From Drosophila persimilis (lineage: Eukaryota; Arthropoda; Insecta; Diptera; Drosophilidae), in NCBI RefSeq assembly GCF_003286085.1, contig NW_020825327.1:1612001-1676000 (forward strand): DNA of 64,000 bases. Direction: 5' to 3'. The notes under the pieces are model-generated. The model saw only the letters and a list, made by a program, of their open reading frames with translations. It did no database searches and was not told the origin of the DNA. Below are positions 34,034-46,130 of the stretch, one piece after another (the first letter of the stretch is position 1; every line of letters begins with the position of its first letter). Both the position numbers and the translations under genes were made by a program.

Positions 34034-34405
34034 TGTGGAGATAATGTTTTTTATCCCCAATCGGCCGACTAATTATTTCGAATTAAATAAAACTCGGCGC
34101 AGAAATAAAATTACGATATGTTCTTTAATGCGTGACATCCAAATTGCAAGTGTGGCTTGCCTGCCCTTTACATTGCCGCTCCGATCGCTGAGCGCAGCTT
34201 CGCTCGGCTGACGTCGGTATGCAGACACAAAGCGAAGATAGCGAAGAGCGAGCTGGCAGAGAGCGTTTAGCAGGGCAAGCACGCGCAAAGCTTTAACAAA
34301 CAAATGAGTGACATAGACATAAGTAACAAACAAAATAAGCAGCTGAGGGCCAAGAATTAGGTGCTATTTGGTAAGCAGCTAATCGGCTGGGTTCTGCTCC
34401 GAACA
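34034..34405 (-). repeat. 3' LTR of BEL element A2
   Basis: 372 bp, TGTTCGGAGC...ATCTCCACA on the minus strand. Confidence 0.93.
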
Positions 34406-35850
34406 TTCACCCCCCGTTGGAAGGCAAAGGCTTTCAACAGATCCATCCTGAAGGGGCAGAACGGCTATTTTTCCAACGGCCCTCTTGAAAAGGCCTCTTT
34501 GAGTGCGGATGACGGCTACTCTGATGGTTCCATCTTTTCCTGGGATGACGCTCTCAATGCGGCCAAGCGGCCACCTTAATGGTGGCAGCGTTTCCTCCTT
34601 GATCATGACGAGCGCTCCTAGCTTGATGTTTGGAGACGATGACCGCCACTTGCTCCGCTCCTGAAGAATCGAAAGATACGCCGTGCTCCATTTTCTCCAA
34701 AACGCCTGCTCATTTGACACAGCTGCCATCGACTAAGTAGGTTGACCCGGAGATGCGTCACATCTGGCTCGTCGAATGCAGGCTCCATTGAGAAAGTGGT
34801 TTGGCGTGAGCACATCTATATCATCGGGACTTTCTGTAATTGCATAAAGCGGACGGGAATTTAACAAAGCAGAGATTTCACAAGCCAAGGTCTGAATTTC
34901 ATCAAGAGTAAAAATGTAGGTCCCGACGATGCGATGAAAATGATATTTAGCTGCTTTAACAGCCGCCTCCCACAAACCCCCAAAATGAGGTGAGCGAGGG
35001 GGGATGAATTTCCAATCGATTCCACTAGAAACGCAGAGATGTGACACAGCCGACGTATGAGGATCGCTGAGGAATATTTGCCGAAGCTCCAAAAGCTCAT
35101 TTTTTGCTCCTACAAAATTTGTAGCGTTGTCTGACCAGATGATTCGAGGTTTGGGACGTAGACTTATAAAACGCCTTAATGCTGCCAGAAAGGATTCTGT
35201 AGATAGATCCCAAACGACTTCCAAATGAGTTGCTTTGGTGCTAAAGCATACGAAGACAGCGACGAACATTTGATAGGAGGCCTGCTTCTGACTTCCGACT
35301 TGTGATAAAAGGGTCCGCAAAAATCAACGCCCGTTGTGTGGAATGCTGGATTAGTCCTTACGCGATCCGCAGGCAAGTTTCCCATGATATGTTCCATCAG
35401 CACTGGCTTCAAACGAAAGCATCTAACACATTTGCGAATGATTCCCGCAACATATTTGCGTCCACCAATAGGCCAGAATTTTTGCCGAAGCAGTCCGAGC
35501 AATCCTTGAGCTCCTGCGTGGAGAAACCTTTCGTGAAAGAAGATAATAATAGAGACAGTGACAGGATGTCCCTTGGGAAGCAGGATCGGGTGCTTCGCGT
35601 CGTAGTCCAATTCGGCATTTTGGAGGCGGCCTCCAACCCGCAGCAATCCAAAGCTATCCAGAAATGGATTCAGTGAGGCCATCGTGCTTTTTGGTGGTAG
35701 GGCCTGTTGCTGTATTGCCCTTATGAGCAAATGCGTACCATTTTTGATGTCGATTACGGTAAGTTGACCCTTTGACCGTGCTATGCCTTTGTCCTTGAGA
35801 ATGTAGAATCGATATAGTGACACATCCATAATTCCCCACATCCCATACAC
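34379..35850 (-). pseudogene. BEL A2 integrase
   Basis: Integrase inserts the element DNA into the genome. The zinc domain (HERFLHAGAQGLLGLLRQ with CVRCFRLK) lies at 35560-35400. The DDE core follows: TTGVDFCGPF (first Asp), IIWSDNATNF (second Asp) and PHFGGLWEAAVKAAK (Glu), then NSRPLYAITESPDD and LTPNHFLNG. A frameshift near 35250 breaks the core between the first and second Asp, and another near 34735 separates the C-terminal domain (WRKWSTAYLSILQERSKW, PLGRIESV). All three catalytic residues are still encoded. Confidence 0.87.
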
Positions 35851-36339
35851 ATTATGTTTATGTACAATTCATCCACCCCATCCACACAAGTAACAGGACC
35901 CCATTGTTTCATCAACATTAGAATCACGCCACTCTCGAGAAATCGATTCTTTAGAATCACGCCACTCATGAGGACCAATCAAAGCTAGACATAAAACCAA
36001 GGAGTATCACATTCCTAGCTCCGTCATGTAATGCAACACCGATCGCCAGCAGTGGATGCCTTTCATCAAAGCCGACGCATCCCCAAATATCGATCCAGGC
36101 ACGTACGCTACCGACACGAAGATGCAGCCGAGGAAAGCAACGCCCGAAGCCAGAGTCGGGAGTTCCAAGAGAAGGGCTCATGGAAACTAGCCAGCAGCAG
36201 AGAGATCAGTTCCGTTTGAGACAAGCAGACCCAAAGTCAAGTCGGGGAATTCATTTAAATCTTGTGACATAAAGATATTTAAGTTTGTAAAATAAAAGTC
36301 TTTTTTAAAAACTTAAAATCGAGTTGCGGATATTTAACT
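35816..36339 (+). mobile_element. Solo errantivirus-type LTR inside A2 pol
   Basis: 524 bp starting AGTGACACAT and ending TTTAACT, flanked by the 4-bp duplication ATAT (35812-35815 and 36340-36343). AATAAA lies about 45 bp before the end. AGT...ACT ends with a 4-bp AT-type duplication fit 17.6/297/Tom-type errantiviruses. Removing it rejoins the BEL pol frame (AYIY, then RFYILKD). Confidence 0.75.
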
Positions 36340-36343
36340 ATAT

Positions 36344-37338
36344 ATGTAAGCAAAGACGCGCTGCATGGATCCGAATGAGTTTTGAAATTTGCAATCGTAC
36401 GATACATCCCTTTCGTTTGAAACAACCAATGCTGCATGACGACGTTCTGGTACATCGGTCGGCAATTGCAAGCCTGCAGGCCACTCTGCGCTCTCAAGAC
36501 GCAAGAATGGTGGTCCAGAGATCCAAAGGCTGCTATCCAATAGTTCAGCGGTCGTGGATCCACGTGATATGATGTCGGCAGGATTCAACTTTGTGGGCAC
36601 GTGATGCCAAGTCATTCCAGCGGTGAGCTCCTGAATCCGCTGAACTCGATTAGAAACAAATATATTAAAATTCAATGGTGATTCTCGAATCCAGGCAAGG
36701 GCTATGGACGAATCCGACTAGCAATGTATTTGGCATGGAGCTGATAATCCCTTAACTATGGTGGACACTAGTTCGGCTAATACGAGGGCAGCGGATAGCT
36801 CAAGCTTGGGGATAGTCATACTTTTCAAGGGCGCGACTCTGGATTTAGAGCATAAGAGATGACTTTGCACAATGCCAAGAGCTTCCGAACGCATGTATAC
36901 ACAGGCGCCATATGCTGCTTGGCTCGCATCACAAAACGCGTGCATTTCTAATCTGGCTTGCTGCCGAAGCACGTAACGTGGAAACTTAAAGTTTTCAACC
37001 ATCGACAACTGCGAAGTCAGCTCAATCCAAGTCGTATGTAGATCCTGGGGCAGGCTTTCGTCCCAATTCAACTTTAGGCTTTCGTTCCATAGCGACTGCA
37101 TCAATATTTTAGCTTTTGTGATGATGGGAGAGATGAGCCCTAGAGGATCGTAGAACCCAGCTAGTGTAGACAGGACCGAACGCTTCGATATTGGGCCTGC
37201 AGCGGTTCCGACGTGAGCGAAGCTGAACAGAAGATTGTCCGTGGTGGGATCCCAAACTAGACCAAGCGCCTTGGTTACTTCAGTCCCGTCATGAAAGGTA
37301 ATGAACTTTTCGCGGTCCGCCTCCGATACGCCTTCCAA
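36344..37338 (-). pseudogene. BEL A2 RT connection and RNase H
   Basis: Two frames (37338-36718 and 36675-36344) cover KRSVLSTLAGFYDPLGLISP, HAFCDASQAAYGACVY (RNase H start) and KLELSAALVLAELV, then NRVQRIQELTAGMTWHHVPT and NPADIISRG. A stop and frame change near 36700 separates them in the region where D and F have YWSDS. Confidence 0.85.
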
Positions 37339-37362
37339 AGCAGCGGGTTCATTGGAACACCA

Positions 37363-38202
37363 TTAACGTAGGGGAAAACATCCTTTCGAAAGTAGCTCCT
37401 TTACCTGCTGACGAATCTTGATGACAGAATCAATGCTGTCCCCTCCAGATATGAGATCATCGACATAGAAATCTCTTCGAACAACATCAGCGCCAAGCGG
37501 AAAACGCAACTCTTCATCATTTGCCAATTGATGCATAGCACGAATTGCTAAGAAAGCGGCAGGTTTGGTTCCGTCGTTTAAGTTAAACACCTGAATCTCC
37601 TCCTTCGGGTCATTGCGCCATAGGATGCACTGCACGTGCGTATCGGGATGGGAAACGCGTACACAGCGGTACATTTTGCAGATATCGCCACACAAGGCGA
37701 CTTTAAAAAAGCGGAAACGAAGCAGAGTTATCAGAATTTTAGGTTGGATGGTGGGTCCAGCCATTAGCGCATCATTCAGTGATACTCCAGACGCTGTTTT
37801 GGCAGATCCATCGAACACTACGCGTAATTTGGTGGTTGTACTATCCTGCTTGTGGACGCAATGGTGAGGCAAGAAGTACTGCGGGAGGTCTGACTGCCGC
37901 GAAGCTGGCGACATGTGTCCTAAATCACGATACTCCTGGAGAAACTCCATATATTTTGCCTTAAGCTGTGCATTTTTTGCTAGCTTCCTCTCCAAATTGA
38001 GAAATCTACGTAGCGCCTGCTGATACGATTCTCCTAATTCCTCTAGATTGAATTTGGTTGGCAAACACACGGAGTAAGCTCCGGAATCTAGGCGAATGCA
38101 GTTTGTGACGAAATGCTGTTCGCAATGAACATCTTCCTCCAAAATTGATGAGGGCGAATAATCTCCATCGACTTCCCAAAACCGCCTTACAATATTGCAC
38201 AA
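37363..38202 (-). pseudogene. BEL A2 reverse transcriptase
   Basis: Copies element RNA to DNA in the particle. Key blocks are TKLRVVFDGSAKTASGVSLND, GDICKMYRCVRV (motif A with Asp) and RRDFYVDDLISGG (catalytic YVDD). Between them the usual TVTYGTKAA block is reduced to NDGTKPAA, a four-residue loss. The frame ends early near 37363, and the RNase H part follows in another frame. Confidence 0.87.
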
Positions 38203-38286
38203 ATTAGTCTCGCAAGCGGAGATAACAGGGGGATCTTCAACGGCTGCTAGCGCCGCACGGGCTTTCTCAGAGTTTTTAATACTTCC

Positions 38287-38607
38287 TTACACTATCCAGC
38301 CAAGTTTCGTCTTCTGCAATGTTGGCAATTGGTCTGACAGTCGAATCTGTCCAACGCACATTAATTCGAAGAACAAACCAGCACCTATAAACAGATCGAC
38401 ACGCTGGGGCTTGGCGAAATTAGGATCAGCCAGTTTTAGATTATTTGGCATTGGCCAATCCTTTGCGTCTAGGCCGAAGTTAGGCTGCATTCCTGTGATT
38501 GAGGCAGTGATAATTGCAGAGAGGAAACCGTGATAGCTTTCGTCTTGAGATTGCAGGACGATGTCTTCAGCCTTGCTGGATGGTAGGAGGATTTGCAATA
38601 CTTGCAT
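38287..38607 (-). pseudogene. BEL A2 protease end and linker
   Basis: Contains the end of the protease region and the LADPNFAKPQRVDLFIG linker with LGWIV. It overlaps the gag frame out of phase. The catalytic DSASQ segment and the Gag zinc knuckles are deleted (compare element A). From 38202 to 38287 a frame break leads into RT. Confidence 0.82.
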
Positions 38608-39638
38608 GTTGCGCTATTATGATCGTTAATGGAGGTGATTAGGGTGCTAGGTTTACTTTCTCCCACCTGCTGGCTAGGAATTGTTACCATAGCCGATCCC
38701 AAATTTTCCAGCATCCGACATCTTGCTTCCAAGAATGAGGCCATGCTTGACCACCGAGGGAATCCTGACGTCGGCAAGTTCTCTTCACATTTCTCCATGG
38801 TCTTGTGGTCCAATTTCGTGCCTATGATGAAGATCAGCAACCCATCGGAAATCTCCTGCGGGGTCGCCAAGGTCTGAAGTGCACGCAAGTGCGAATTGAT
38901 TTTATCGCTGAGCGCGCGCAAGCCGATAGCCGAGCCCTTCTCCACCCTTTGCAGCCCGAAAATAGCCTTGACGTGTGCCTGAAAATGTAACAGTTTATTA
39001 TCGAATCGCAACATTAGTAAATTCAACGCCTTGTCGTAATTCTGCTCAGAAAGTTCCAAGGAACGAATCGTATCCAGCGCAGCACCATCTAGACATCCAC
39101 GAAGATATTGGAATTTTTCGATGATTGGTTTACGATGGTCTTTGTGCACCATTGTCGAGAACATCGAGTGGAATTCTGGCCAATCCATGTAGTTCCCACC
39201 GAATCGCTGAAGCTGCAACTCGGGCATTCGAGAACGGCCTATACTATTATAGGCGAACAACGATGAATTCCCCTCGAGAGTATGCCGAGCCGTTGAATTG
39301 GCAACATTTACCGTGCGAGCAGCCATCAGCTCCCGCGACAACCTGGACCTAACCTTGACATAAACATTCGAAAAGTCCAGTCGGGCATCATGGGCTAACT
39401 GCAGGAAATCCAGCCTTTCAAGGCTCGTTTGAGCGGCATCGAAATCCGCATTCATTCGCTCGATTTGCTCTAAGCGAGCTTGAAGTTCTGCCTCATCTAA
39501 CTCGGCAAGCTCTTCCTTGGTGAGAAAGCGATCCATGTCTTTTAGTTGGCGCGCGATGGACTCGGCCTTGTGCTTGTAGAAATCTACATCACTCGGCATT
39601 GCTGCGTTCGCGACATTGGTAGGCTCAGGTGCTGCCAT
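38590..39638 (-). pseudogene. BEL A2 Gag, truncated
   Basis: From ATG at 39638 it is nearly identical to element A Gag for about 340 residues, through the LQRFGGNYMDWPEF block and QQVGESK. At the first zinc knuckle (CKYCKSS) a deletion of several hundred bp joins gag to the late protease region out of frame, so the open frame continues to 38469 in non-Gag sequence. Confidence 0.87.
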
Positions 39639-39980
39639 GTTGAGGTTTTAAAAGAGTCACTCAGCACGACCGAAAAAGACACCCTGTATACGTATAAACG
39701 TGGGAACCGAAAGCAAAGGGATTACAGCTAATGCCTTTATCTGTGCGGCTGTGCGAGCTGTCCGATTCCGCTTTGTACTCCGCTTGTGTGTATTAGTGAG
39801 TTCGCTGCACTGCACTGCACTGACCGAATTGTCGCGACAGAGAAATTAATAGCCAGCAAAGCGTGTATGTAGGTGTATGTAAGTATGTTTTAGCACCGAA
39901 TTGTGCTTAACCGCCGAAAATTTGCTAAGGCTAACGAATGTCGATCGCAAATGATTATTAATTTACACTGCAACTCAGAG

Positions 39981-39998
39981 ATCACGTCGGGGTCACCA
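39981..39998 (-). other. Primer-binding site of BEL element A2
   Basis: TGGTGACCCCGACGTGAT on the minus strand, 7 nt from the 5' LTR. Confidence 0.85.
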
Positions 39999-40005
39999 AA
40001 TTTTA

Positions 40006-40377
40006 TGTGGAGATAATGTTTTTTATCCCCAATCGGCCGACTAATTATTTCGAATTAAATAAAACTCGGCACAGAAATAAAATTACGATATGTTCTTTAA
40101 TGCGTGACATCCAAATTGCAAGTGTGGCTTGCCTGCCCTTTACATTGCCGCTCCGATCGCTGAGCGCAGCTTCGCTCGGCTGACGTCGGTATGCAGACAC
40201 AAAGCGAAGATAGCGAAGAGCGAGCTGGCAGAGAGCGTTTAGCAGGGCAAGCACGCGCAAAGCTTTAACAAACAAATGAGTGACATAGACATATGTAACA
40301 AACAAAATAAGCGGCTGAGGGCCAAGAATTAGGTGCTATTTGGTAAGCAGCTAATCGGCTGGGTTCTGCTCCGAACA
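40006..40377 (-). repeat. 5' LTR of BEL element A2
   Basis: 372 bp, nearly identical to 34034-34405. Confidence 0.93.
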
Positions 40378-40382
40378 GACAC

Positions 40383-41248
40383 TTATCGTGAGTGAAGCTA
40401 TCTCCCTGGCAAAAGAGAAACTAAAGTTCTCCACCTTTAAGCCCCGACTCATTTTATAACCATTTTCTCTGACAAATTTAGGCCAGAGCATTTGGAAGTA
40501 AATGAGTTCAGGGCTAAGAAGAAAAATAGGCCCCCATAACTCTTAAAAATCATCCCAATGTGCTACTGTTTTTACTGAAACCTTTAAGCTGGAAATTCTT
40601 AGTTCCGAGGTTTTGGCAAGTCGGTACACAACTTTTAGAATTGCAGTGATTGCAGTGGACTCTAACTTCACGTCGGAACACTTCGAAGACCAAGTTCAAC
40701 AGGAACTGGAATTCCTGTGTGTAAAACTGATTCTTCCCGCTTTCGCCATATTCATTGCTTGCTCGTACATTCCTTCTTCGGATATTTCAATTTATGAGCA
40801 GCACTGGTCCGCTTTAACCGCTGTTTCTTCCTCGCTATCAGATAAAGATCATATTATAGTTTTTGGCGACTTCAACTTGCCAGGAACTGTTTGGTCTTCG
40901 GTAAACGAGTCTAGTAACCTAGTGCCCATGTCACGACATGACTTTGTTGACGGCTTGCTTGACCTGTCCCTGTCTGAAGTCAATCATGTGAAAAATTCCT
41001 TGGGTCGATTGCTTAATCTGTGATTTGTCTTGGATCCGACCATAATGTTGTTAACCCGAGCCCTTCCGCTCACTATACCTGAAGACGTCTACCATCCTAC
41101 TTTCGAAATGTTGCTAGATATAGGACCAACTGTATTGGATCGGTCAAGAAGGCCACCTGAACGTGTCCGTTGCTTTCGTAAAGCCGAGTTTGCGAAGCTT
41201 AATAACCTCATTAGAGATTTTGATTGGTCCGCTTTGTATTTGTCATAA
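40383..41248 (+). pseudogene. Jockey-type element B, endonuclease part of ORF2
   Basis: The frame 40613-41023 encodes part of an APE-type endonuclease: FIACSYIPSSDISIY and IIVFGDFNLPGTVW (GDFN active-site motif). After a frame break, 41030-41248 encodes the end of the endonuclease and linker (VRCFRKAEFAKLNNLIRDFD). The piece is cut at about 41250 by a HINE; RT is absent. It may be the same family as the RT copies at 1293 and 7775. Confidence 0.78.
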
Positions 41249-41264
41249 AAGGCACGAACATTTT

Positions 41265-41775
41265 TATACCCGATACTCAAAATGAGTATTGGGGTATGTT
41301 AGATTTGTGGTAAAAGTGGATGTGTACACACATCGTTTTGTACGGAAGGAATCGTTTCCGATCCCATAAAGTATATATATTCTTGGTCGATTGAGCCCTG
41401 TCTGTCTGTCCGTCCGTCCGTCTGTCCGTCCCTATTAGCGCCTAGTGCTCAAAGACTATAAGAGCTAGAGCAACGACATTTCAAATCCGGACTTCTGTGA
41501 TATGTCACTGTTACAAGAATGTTTCAAAACTTTGCCCCACCCCTTTCCGCCCCCACAAAGGACAAAAATCTGTTGCATCCACAATATGGCAGATTCGAAA
41601 AAACTAAAAACGTACAATCATAGAGAATGACCATATCTATCCGGTTGCTGAATCTGGATCAGATCAAATAATTTTTATAGCCAAAAGGAACAAACCTATT
41701 TGCAGTGGCTACTCAGCGCCTGACGTCACGCTCAGACTGATTTTCTGTCTCTCTCGCACGCACTTTTTGTTGTGT
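41265..41775 (-). mobile_element. HINE/DINE-1-like Helitron derivative, 3' half
   Basis: Minus strand: the terminal hairpin and CGGGTATAA are at 41265-41290, the (GGAC/AGAC)n tract at about 41398-41432, and the copy breaks off near 41775 in the GTGCGAGAGAGACAG block. It lacks the middle ~300 bp and the 5' end. Confidence 0.85.
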
Positions 41776-41783
41776 ACCACTAC

Positions 41784-42234
41784 TGTGGTATGCACATATC
41801 GAGAGCTCACTGTGCTCAACACTATGTCCAATATATACCAATAAACATAAATAAGGAGACAACGACACTTAGTCTTTGTTACATAAACATATTTCACGTT
41901 CAAGTGCAGTCGAAGTATCCGAAATATGATCGGCAGTAAATGACTTGAACCACAGACAAGCCGCGTCAGCATGCATGTCCCATGCAGTGACCGCTTGCAT
42001 AAGATATATATGTGCAAGCCACGCTCTATGTCAACAGCGACGTTTTCCCTACTTATATATAAGATATATATGTTCGTTTTACATATTACATATAAAACGA
42101 CTCATATACAAAAGGGCTAAGTTATACCTAATTACAAAATGCAGAACACAGATCAATAAAAGAGTTCGGAGCGACAGCAACAGGCGCTCCGACCATTAAA
42201 CAACCAAATCCTGCCTTGTTACTGTAGTAACACA
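41784..42234 (+). repeat. 412/mdg1-group LTR (element G)
   Basis: 451 bp starting TGTGGTATGCACATATCGAG and ending GTAGTAACACA, with AATAAAAGAG at 42155. The first bases resemble LTRs of 412/mdg1-group gypsy elements. The primer site follows at once. Confidence 0.72.
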
Positions 42235-43167
42235 TGGCGACCATCATTCCTGGCAGGGTCGCCAAACTAAACATTCTTGGCAGGATCATTAAGGATTCAT
42301 GGTGGAATCAAAACCCCAAAGACGTCCTGAAGTCGGGTTCATGGTTGAACATCGGAGACAGAAGAGGAGAAATAAACACGCAGTGAGTAGAGTGAGATGT
42401 GTAAAAGAGGCGGTGTGGTAAAAAAATTGAAAGCCAGAAAGGCAGAATTGCTAAAGCTGTTAAACAGCCCAAACATAATAAGTTGAAACAACTAAGTACA
42501 ATTACATGCTGAAGTTGAATACATAAAAAACCAACTAGCAATTCGAAAAAACCAAACCAAAAAACGACCAAACCACCTACACTGCAATACAAAACATTGC
42601 GAAACAAAAGTAATAACCTCTCCACCAGAAGATATAGAGATCCCGAAGCTAAGGAAGACATGCCCTAAGGACTGCGAGGGACCATTCTCACCCTATTGTG
42701 AACACACCTGTGCTGCCTGCACCGGTCCCCCAGCAGAGAAGAAGAAACCTGTGCAGAAGAAGCTGTGCACCGGCCCAGTCTGGCGCATCAAGCCAGACCA
42801 AGGAAAAGTGAACCGACAGCGCTTCCGAGTGCGCCCAACAAACTTTAAAATATATACAAAAAAAAAAACATGCACTACAATGCACAATTAATACAAAAAA
42901 AATTGTAAAATTGAGCGACATAAAAGTTGCCCGATTAGAGTGTGGCCTAAAAACCATTCGCAAAAATAGGCAGGGAAATATGTCAAATTAATGTAAATTA
43001 AATCAAACAAAATTTCAAAAAAAAAATATATATTTTTTTTTGTCATATTAATGAATGACAACAAAATTAGCAAAGACTTTGATGTAGAATCACATGAAAA
43101 TTTTAAATACACCATATATATTTCACCCTCAAAAACCTTACGAGTATTTTTGAACTTTGTAGAAAGC
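42235..43167 (+). mobile_element. Element G primer site, leader and gag start
   Basis: TGGCGACC at 42235 is a 412/mdg1-type primer site. A long non-coding leader with many short A-runs follows. At 43051 a frame MNDNKISKDFDVESHENFKY opens, a plausible gag start, but at 43168 it runs straight into the BEL F leader, so only about 39 gag codons remain. Confidence 0.6.
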
Positions 43168-43530
43168 AAGCCACGTCGTATAGAAAGTATCCACACATGC
43201 ATACAAGCAGCAGCACCGGTGCATTATTTCGTTTCTCCACTGCTGCTTGCGTTGTATTTGTTGGGAGAATTTTCGTTGCCGCTCTTGAGCTTAACGGTGC
43301 GCCAAGTGACTCGCTACCCTGTATCTAACGGGTATATTCTTTTCGGCTGTTACTTGCCAAGTGACGCGATACCCTACATTCTAAGGGTATATTGTTTTCG
43401 ACGTCACTTGCAACTACTCTTTCCCTTGATACCTCGTGCCTCGACATTCAATTAAAATTCGTTTTCGATTATCGTTCTCGTTCAAAAATTATAAAAATAA
43501 AATATAATAATAATAAATAAATAAATAGAA

Positions 43531-44736
43531 ATGATAGTGGTTTGTTGCGTAAAATCTACATACACCAATATTATGGCAGAAAACAGTAAATCTACTCTTG
43601 AAGACTTAAAGATGAAGCTCAAAAGTCGAGTAAAAAGCATTCGCCGCTTAGAGGATCGATTAGATCAAGGGTTGATTCCTTTGCAATTACCGGAATTACG
43701 ATGTAGATTAGATGGTTTAAATGCTTCAATTGAAAAGGCTAACCATTTGCAGGAGCAAATCGAGGACATAACAGATGATGATGCATATGCAGCCCAGTTG
43801 GAAGAGCTGACGGTTGTCACCAAGGGAAAGATAATGTCGCTTATCGCCGCCTTTGATGCAGCAAGCGAGACGAAGCCAGTGTCTTCTTCAGCCCCAACTC
43901 ATAATAGCCTTCGAAATTGGCATTACCCAAATTTAGTGGTAAGCACTCGGAGTTCAAAAATTTCATTAGCCTTTTTGAGAGACTAGTCCATAGCGACAAC
44001 AGCATACCGGTGATCGAAAAATTTAATCATTTTATTTCGTGCCTCTCTGATGAAGCATTAGGAAAAATAAAGGCATTCCAAGTCACCGAGGCAAATTATG
44101 AAAAGGCCATGGCTGGCCTAAAACGAGTATATGACAACGATTATTTGATTTTCACGAATAATATTTCCACATTGTTCAATCTGCCGAGTATATCACATCA
44201 ATCTGCATCATCTCTAAGAACTCTAATCGATACTGTTTCGTCGATTTACGGATCGTTACTGTCGATCGGAGATGATACAAAAATTTCGAATGCAATGCTC
44301 ATTCATCTCGTTTTAAACAGAGTCGACCCAGTGACGAAACAAAAGTGGGATGAACAGCTTACTTATGAGAAGTTGCCGCTTTGGTCCGACTTTGAGAAAG
44401 TATTGAATCGTCGATACCAGCATCTGTCTGCTGAAGAATCGACCAAGCCAAGGCAAGACAAATTCATGCCAAGCAAGCAACATAATCGCAGTTCATTTGC
44501 TTGTTCTTCCACTTCCACCAACAGTAGAACTCAGCAAACTTGTAGCTACTGCAATTCAGGAGACCATGTAGTGTCAAATTGCCTCCATTTTCGCGTCTCT
44601 CGGTGATGCAAAGGTTTGAGTTTGCTAAGTCGGCATCCCTATGCATTAATTGTCTGCTAAAAGGCCACGCTGTTGTAAAATGCAAAGCCAATAAATGTCG
44701 AGTGTGCAGCCGCTCACATCATACATTATTGCATCG
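43531..44736 (+). pseudogene. BEL F Gag
   Basis: Three overlapping frames. The first (43531-43986; the ATG at 43573 is a likely start) has coiled-coil-like charged helices. The second (from 43917) holds LPKFSGKHSEFKNFISLF and the knuckle CSYCNSGDHVVSNC. The third (from 44579) has CINCLLKGHAVVKC and CRVCSRSHHTLLH. Frameshifts lie near 43915 and 44590. The three-knuckle order matches elements A and D. Confidence 0.85.
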
Positions 44737-45300
44737 ATACACAGTGTCGGCTAATAGTCTCGCGTTGCCACCACCCCAAGAGAGTCCTTCTCCTCCATCA
44801 AATCAGAATCAACCTTCCACGTCACATGTTTTGCATGCGACAGCGTTGGACAGGGTAATTCTGGCTACGTCGATCGTAAGCGTCCGAACTAAGAGCGGTG
44901 AACACATTCTGGACAGAGCTCTGCTCGACTCTGGATCACAAACAAATTTCATTACCGAGAACCTCGCTAATCGCTTACAGATCCGTAGAGAGGAGTCCTG
45001 TATTAACTTGCTTGGAATTGGTGAATCTAATTCTCAAGTAAAGGATAAAATACACACAATGGTGAAGTCGCGAATAAATGGTAGTGAGTTCTCCTTTGAT
45101 TTTTGGATCCTGAAATCAATTTCAACCTAACACTGGCAGACCCTTATTTCTACAAGCCACAAAGAATAGATATGCTAATTGGAGCAGAATCGTTCTTTGA
45201 ATTATTAGATGTTGGTCAAATTAAACAAGGTCCTGACTTTCCAACTCTTCAGAAAACCATTCTTGGTTGGGTAGTGTCGGCAAAATATGTTTCCAGGAGT
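44737..45300 (+). pseudogene. BEL F protease and linker
   Basis: The protease signature ALLDSGSQTNFI is at 44923-44958, in frame with the last zinc knuckle. A frameshift near 45110 leads to LADPYFYKPQRIDMLIG, the linker conserved in the family, and LGWVVS. Confidence 0.83.
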
Positions 45301-46130
45301 TCTGCTCCTCAAATTACAAGTAGTTTGAGTTGCAATGAAGAGTTACTAGTATCCATCGATAGGACCTTGAAAAAGTATTGGTCACTGGAAGAAATGCCAT
45401 CTACCAAGAAAATTGCCACACCTGAGCACAAGCTGTGTGAAGAACACTATCGTAAGACGACTCAGGTACTATCATCAGGTCGGTTCGAAGTAAGGCTCCC
45501 GTTTAAATCAGATCCAAATTGTTTAGGCAACTCCTTTGAGGTTGCGAAACGGCGGTTTTTGTCCCTTGAAAGACGATTGCATCGTGACCCTGAGTTGAAG
45601 AAAATGTACTTGGAATTCATGGAAGAGTACCTCTCCTCAGGTCATATGTCTCCTACTGACAATACGATTCCTTCTACTCCACACTACGTAATCCCTCATC
45701 AGTGTGTTCTGAGGCCCCAAAGTACGTCTATCAAGCTCCGAGTCGTGTTCGATGCTTCGTCCAAGACGTCCTCACAGGTGGCCTTAAATGATATTCTGAT
45801 GGTGGGACCTACCATTCAAGAGGAATTATACTCGACACTGCTCCGTTTCCGTCTGCACAGGTTTGCCCTGACTGCTGATGTTAAAAAGATGTATCGCCAA
45901 GTGATGGTGAACGAAGCGGATCGGCAGTTTCAGCTCATAGTATGGAGAAGAGACTCTCCTTCTGAATCCTTGAGATTATACAAGCTCAACACTGTAACCT
46001 ATGGGACTGGTCCAGCCCCATTCTTAGCTATCCGGTGTTTGAAAAGGTTGAGTCAGTCTGCGAAGCTCTAACGTTATTGGGTCCGACTTTTACGTCGATG
46101 ACGTGTTGACTGGTGCTGCATGCGTAGAGG
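45301..46130 (+). pseudogene. BEL F reverse transcriptase
   Basis: Contains IKLRVVFDASSKTSSQVALN, TADVKKMYRQVMV (motif A) and NTVTYGTGPAPFLAIRC. The frame ends with a stop at 46069; the catalytic FYVDDVLTG follows in another frame at 46089-46115. Otherwise the domain is complete. Confidence 0.86.

Larger units (their letters stand above)
34034..40377 (-). mobile_element. BEL/Pao element A2
   Basis: 6.3 kb with identical-length LTRs (372 bp) and target duplication GACAC (34029-34033 and 40378-40382). It keeps RT, RNase H and all of integrase but has lost the Gag zinc knuckles and protease core, and carries a solo LTR in pol. It is the same family as element A, which has the opposite deletion. 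Confidence 0.93.
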
